A stretch of 64,000 nt of DNA from Mycobacterium sp. 852002-51057_SCH5723018. GTDB taxonomy: Bacteria > Actinomycetota > Actinomycetes > Mycobacteriales > Mycobacteriaceae. Location of the stretch: positions 124,001 to 188,000 of the forward strand of contig NZ_LZIR01000075.1 of NCBI RefSeq assembly GCF_001667035.1, given 5' to 3'. Shown piece after piece: positions 63,270-64,000 of the stretch. The notes beneath the pieces were generated by a model. It did not search any database, was not told the DNA's origin, and was given only the letters and a program-made list of their open reading frames with translations. The position numbers were made by a program, and so were the translations under genes. The first letter of the stretch is position 1. Each line of letters begins with the position of its first letter.

Positions 63270-63742
63270 CCGCGACCACCGAACGTTACGTCGTCACCCG
63301 CACCATCGCCGCCAGCCCGGAAGAGATCTTCGCCGTCCTGGCCGATCCTCGTCGCCATCACGACATAGAGCCCACCGACTGGGTGCGCGACGCGGTGGAC
63401 ACCGCACCGATCACCGGTAAGGGGCAGATGTTCGCGATGAACATGTACCTCACGCAGGCCGGCGGGGACTATGTCACCTACAACCTGGTCAACGTGTTCG
63501 ACACGGCCCGCGCCATCGGGTGGATGCCGGGAGTGCTCGACGATGCGGGCAACCACACTCCCGGCGGCTGGTCCTGGCGCTACGACCTCGCGCCGAGCGG
63601 GGACCGCACCGACGTCACCCTCACCTATGACTGGAGCGCCACGCCGCAAGATTTCCGCGACCGGGTCGGCGCGATGCCCATGTTCGGCGAGGACTACCTC
63701 GCCGAGTCGCTCGCAAGCCTGGAGCGATCCGTCGCCGGCTAG
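63266..63742 (+). CDS. SRPBCC-family polyketide cyclase/dehydratase-like protein
   Basis: 158 residues. START-like fold: TERYVVTRTIAASPEEIFAV, LADPRRHHDIEPTDWVRDAV, NVFDTARAIGWMPGVLDDAG, WSWRYDLAPSGDRTDVTLTY. It may bind a hydrophobic ligand. Coupled to the DUF899 gene. Confidence 0.88.
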   Translation: MTATTERYVVTRTIAASPEEIFAVLADPRRHHDIEPTDWVRDAVDTAPITGKGQMFAMNMYLTQAGGDYVTYNLVNVFDTARAIGWMPGVLDDAGNHTPGGWSWRYDLAPSGDRTDVTLTYDWSATPQDFRDRVGAMPMFGEDYLAESLASLERSVAG

Positions 63743-63761
63743 CTCATTCGAGCGAACATGG

Positions 63762-63863
63762 TCACCCTGATTTTTCGGCGAGCCCGCCGCCGTGCGCCTT
63801 TCGCCACGGCGCCTCGTCGAGTTCGCGGATGGCCGCCTCGTCCGCACGCCGCACTGCGCTCAT
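63762..63863 (-). CDS. Small hypothetical protein
   Basis: 33 residues on the minus strand (MSAVRRADEAAIRELDEAPW, RKAHGGGLAEKSG). Its ATG overlaps the stop of the upstream minus-strand gene (ATGA), supporting real translation. Not recognised. Confidence 0.45.
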   Translation of the reverse strand: MSAVRRADEAAIRELDEAPWRKAHGGGLAEKSG

Positions 63864-64000
63864 CGCACCGCTCCCCGCATCACCGCACCAACCCGCCGAT
63901 GCCGGGAACGCCGCGCGTTCTCCCTCCCCGCGCTGACGATCTCCTTGAGCGTCGCGAACATCCGGTCAGGCCTATCGCGCACCGCACGCACCGCGGCCCG
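63860..64000 (-). CDS. Partial gene at the right edge, function unknown
   Basis: The last 46 codons of a minus-strand gene extending past base 64000: RAAVRAVRDRPDRMFATLKE, IVSAGRENARRSRHRRVGAV, stop at 63860. It is basic and Arg rich. Coupled to the small gene downstream by ATGA. No family can be called from this piece. Confidence 0.5.
   Translation of the reverse strand, partial: RAAVRAVRDRPDRMFATLKEIVSAGRENARRSRHRRVGAVMRGAVR

Noticed and set aside
1..64000. CRISPR array, rRNA or tRNA genes, replication origin
   Set aside because: No regularly spaced repeats, conserved RNA sequences or DnaA-box clusters were seen.

Overview
The window reads as chromosome of a high-GC actinobacterium, almost certainly a non-tuberculous Mycobacterium. 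The lineage is set by an mmpS-mmpL pair, a KasB-type mycolate elongation ketosynthase, a cyclopropane mycolic acid synthase, an Arr rifamycin ADP-ribosyltransferase, a homologue of the M. tuberculosis CBM2 protein Rv1987, an R2lox remnant and many TetR regulators. I did not identify the species. No rRNA, tRNA or CRISPR array was seen.

Layout. 1-3391: TetR regulator, mmpS and mmpL (cut by the left edge), all leftward, with a 22-bp palindrome before mmpS. 3441-10671: lipase and aldehyde dehydrogenase, an alkylation-repair-like block (ECF sigma factor plus Ogt leftward, a second Ogt plus a 2OG-Fe(II) oxygenase rightward), a nitroreductase and a stand-alone KasB paralogue. 10770-13910: a proline-rich Ig-repeat surface protein coupled to a DUF2510 protein, then a small secreted protein. 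13950-20300: a scarred accessory region. It holds a kasB 3' relic, a broken recombinase whose ends recur twice downstream, NTF2-fold enzymes (one frameshifted), a truncated DinB-like gene, two MazF-like 3' ends, an IS3 orfA relic and an intact arr. 20540-29844: mycolate cyclopropanase, universal stress protein, ANTAR regulators, tandem alpha/beta hydrolases, DUF302 and CBM2 proteins, and an orphan gene.

29986-62042: a segment bracketed by two inverted copies of a roughly 918-residue AAA-LuxR regulator that share their upstream DNA. Inside lie a glycosyltransferase relic, a second ATP synthase c-subunit (AtpE) gene away from any atp operon, a proline iminopeptidase, a V8-like protease, a TetR-controlled lactonase/hydrolase operon, a DEAD-box helicase with cspA, a class III aminotransferase, two SDRs (one frameshifted), a deletion-made chimera of R2lox and GMC oxidoreductase pieces, a coupled SDR-MBL-SCP2-hydrolase operon, a LysR regulator and a secreted WWD-repeat protein. 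62058-64000: an unknown small protein, DUF899 and SRPBCC proteins, and two small leftward genes at the right edge.

The modules look like accessory lipid and xenobiotic catabolism, drug tolerance (MmpL export, Arr, a variant AtpE) and regulation, assembled by repeated insertion and deletion. The most unusual item is the orphan AtpE paralogue. It keeps the proton-carrying Glu but differs at two residues that line the bedaquiline site in M. tuberculosis.
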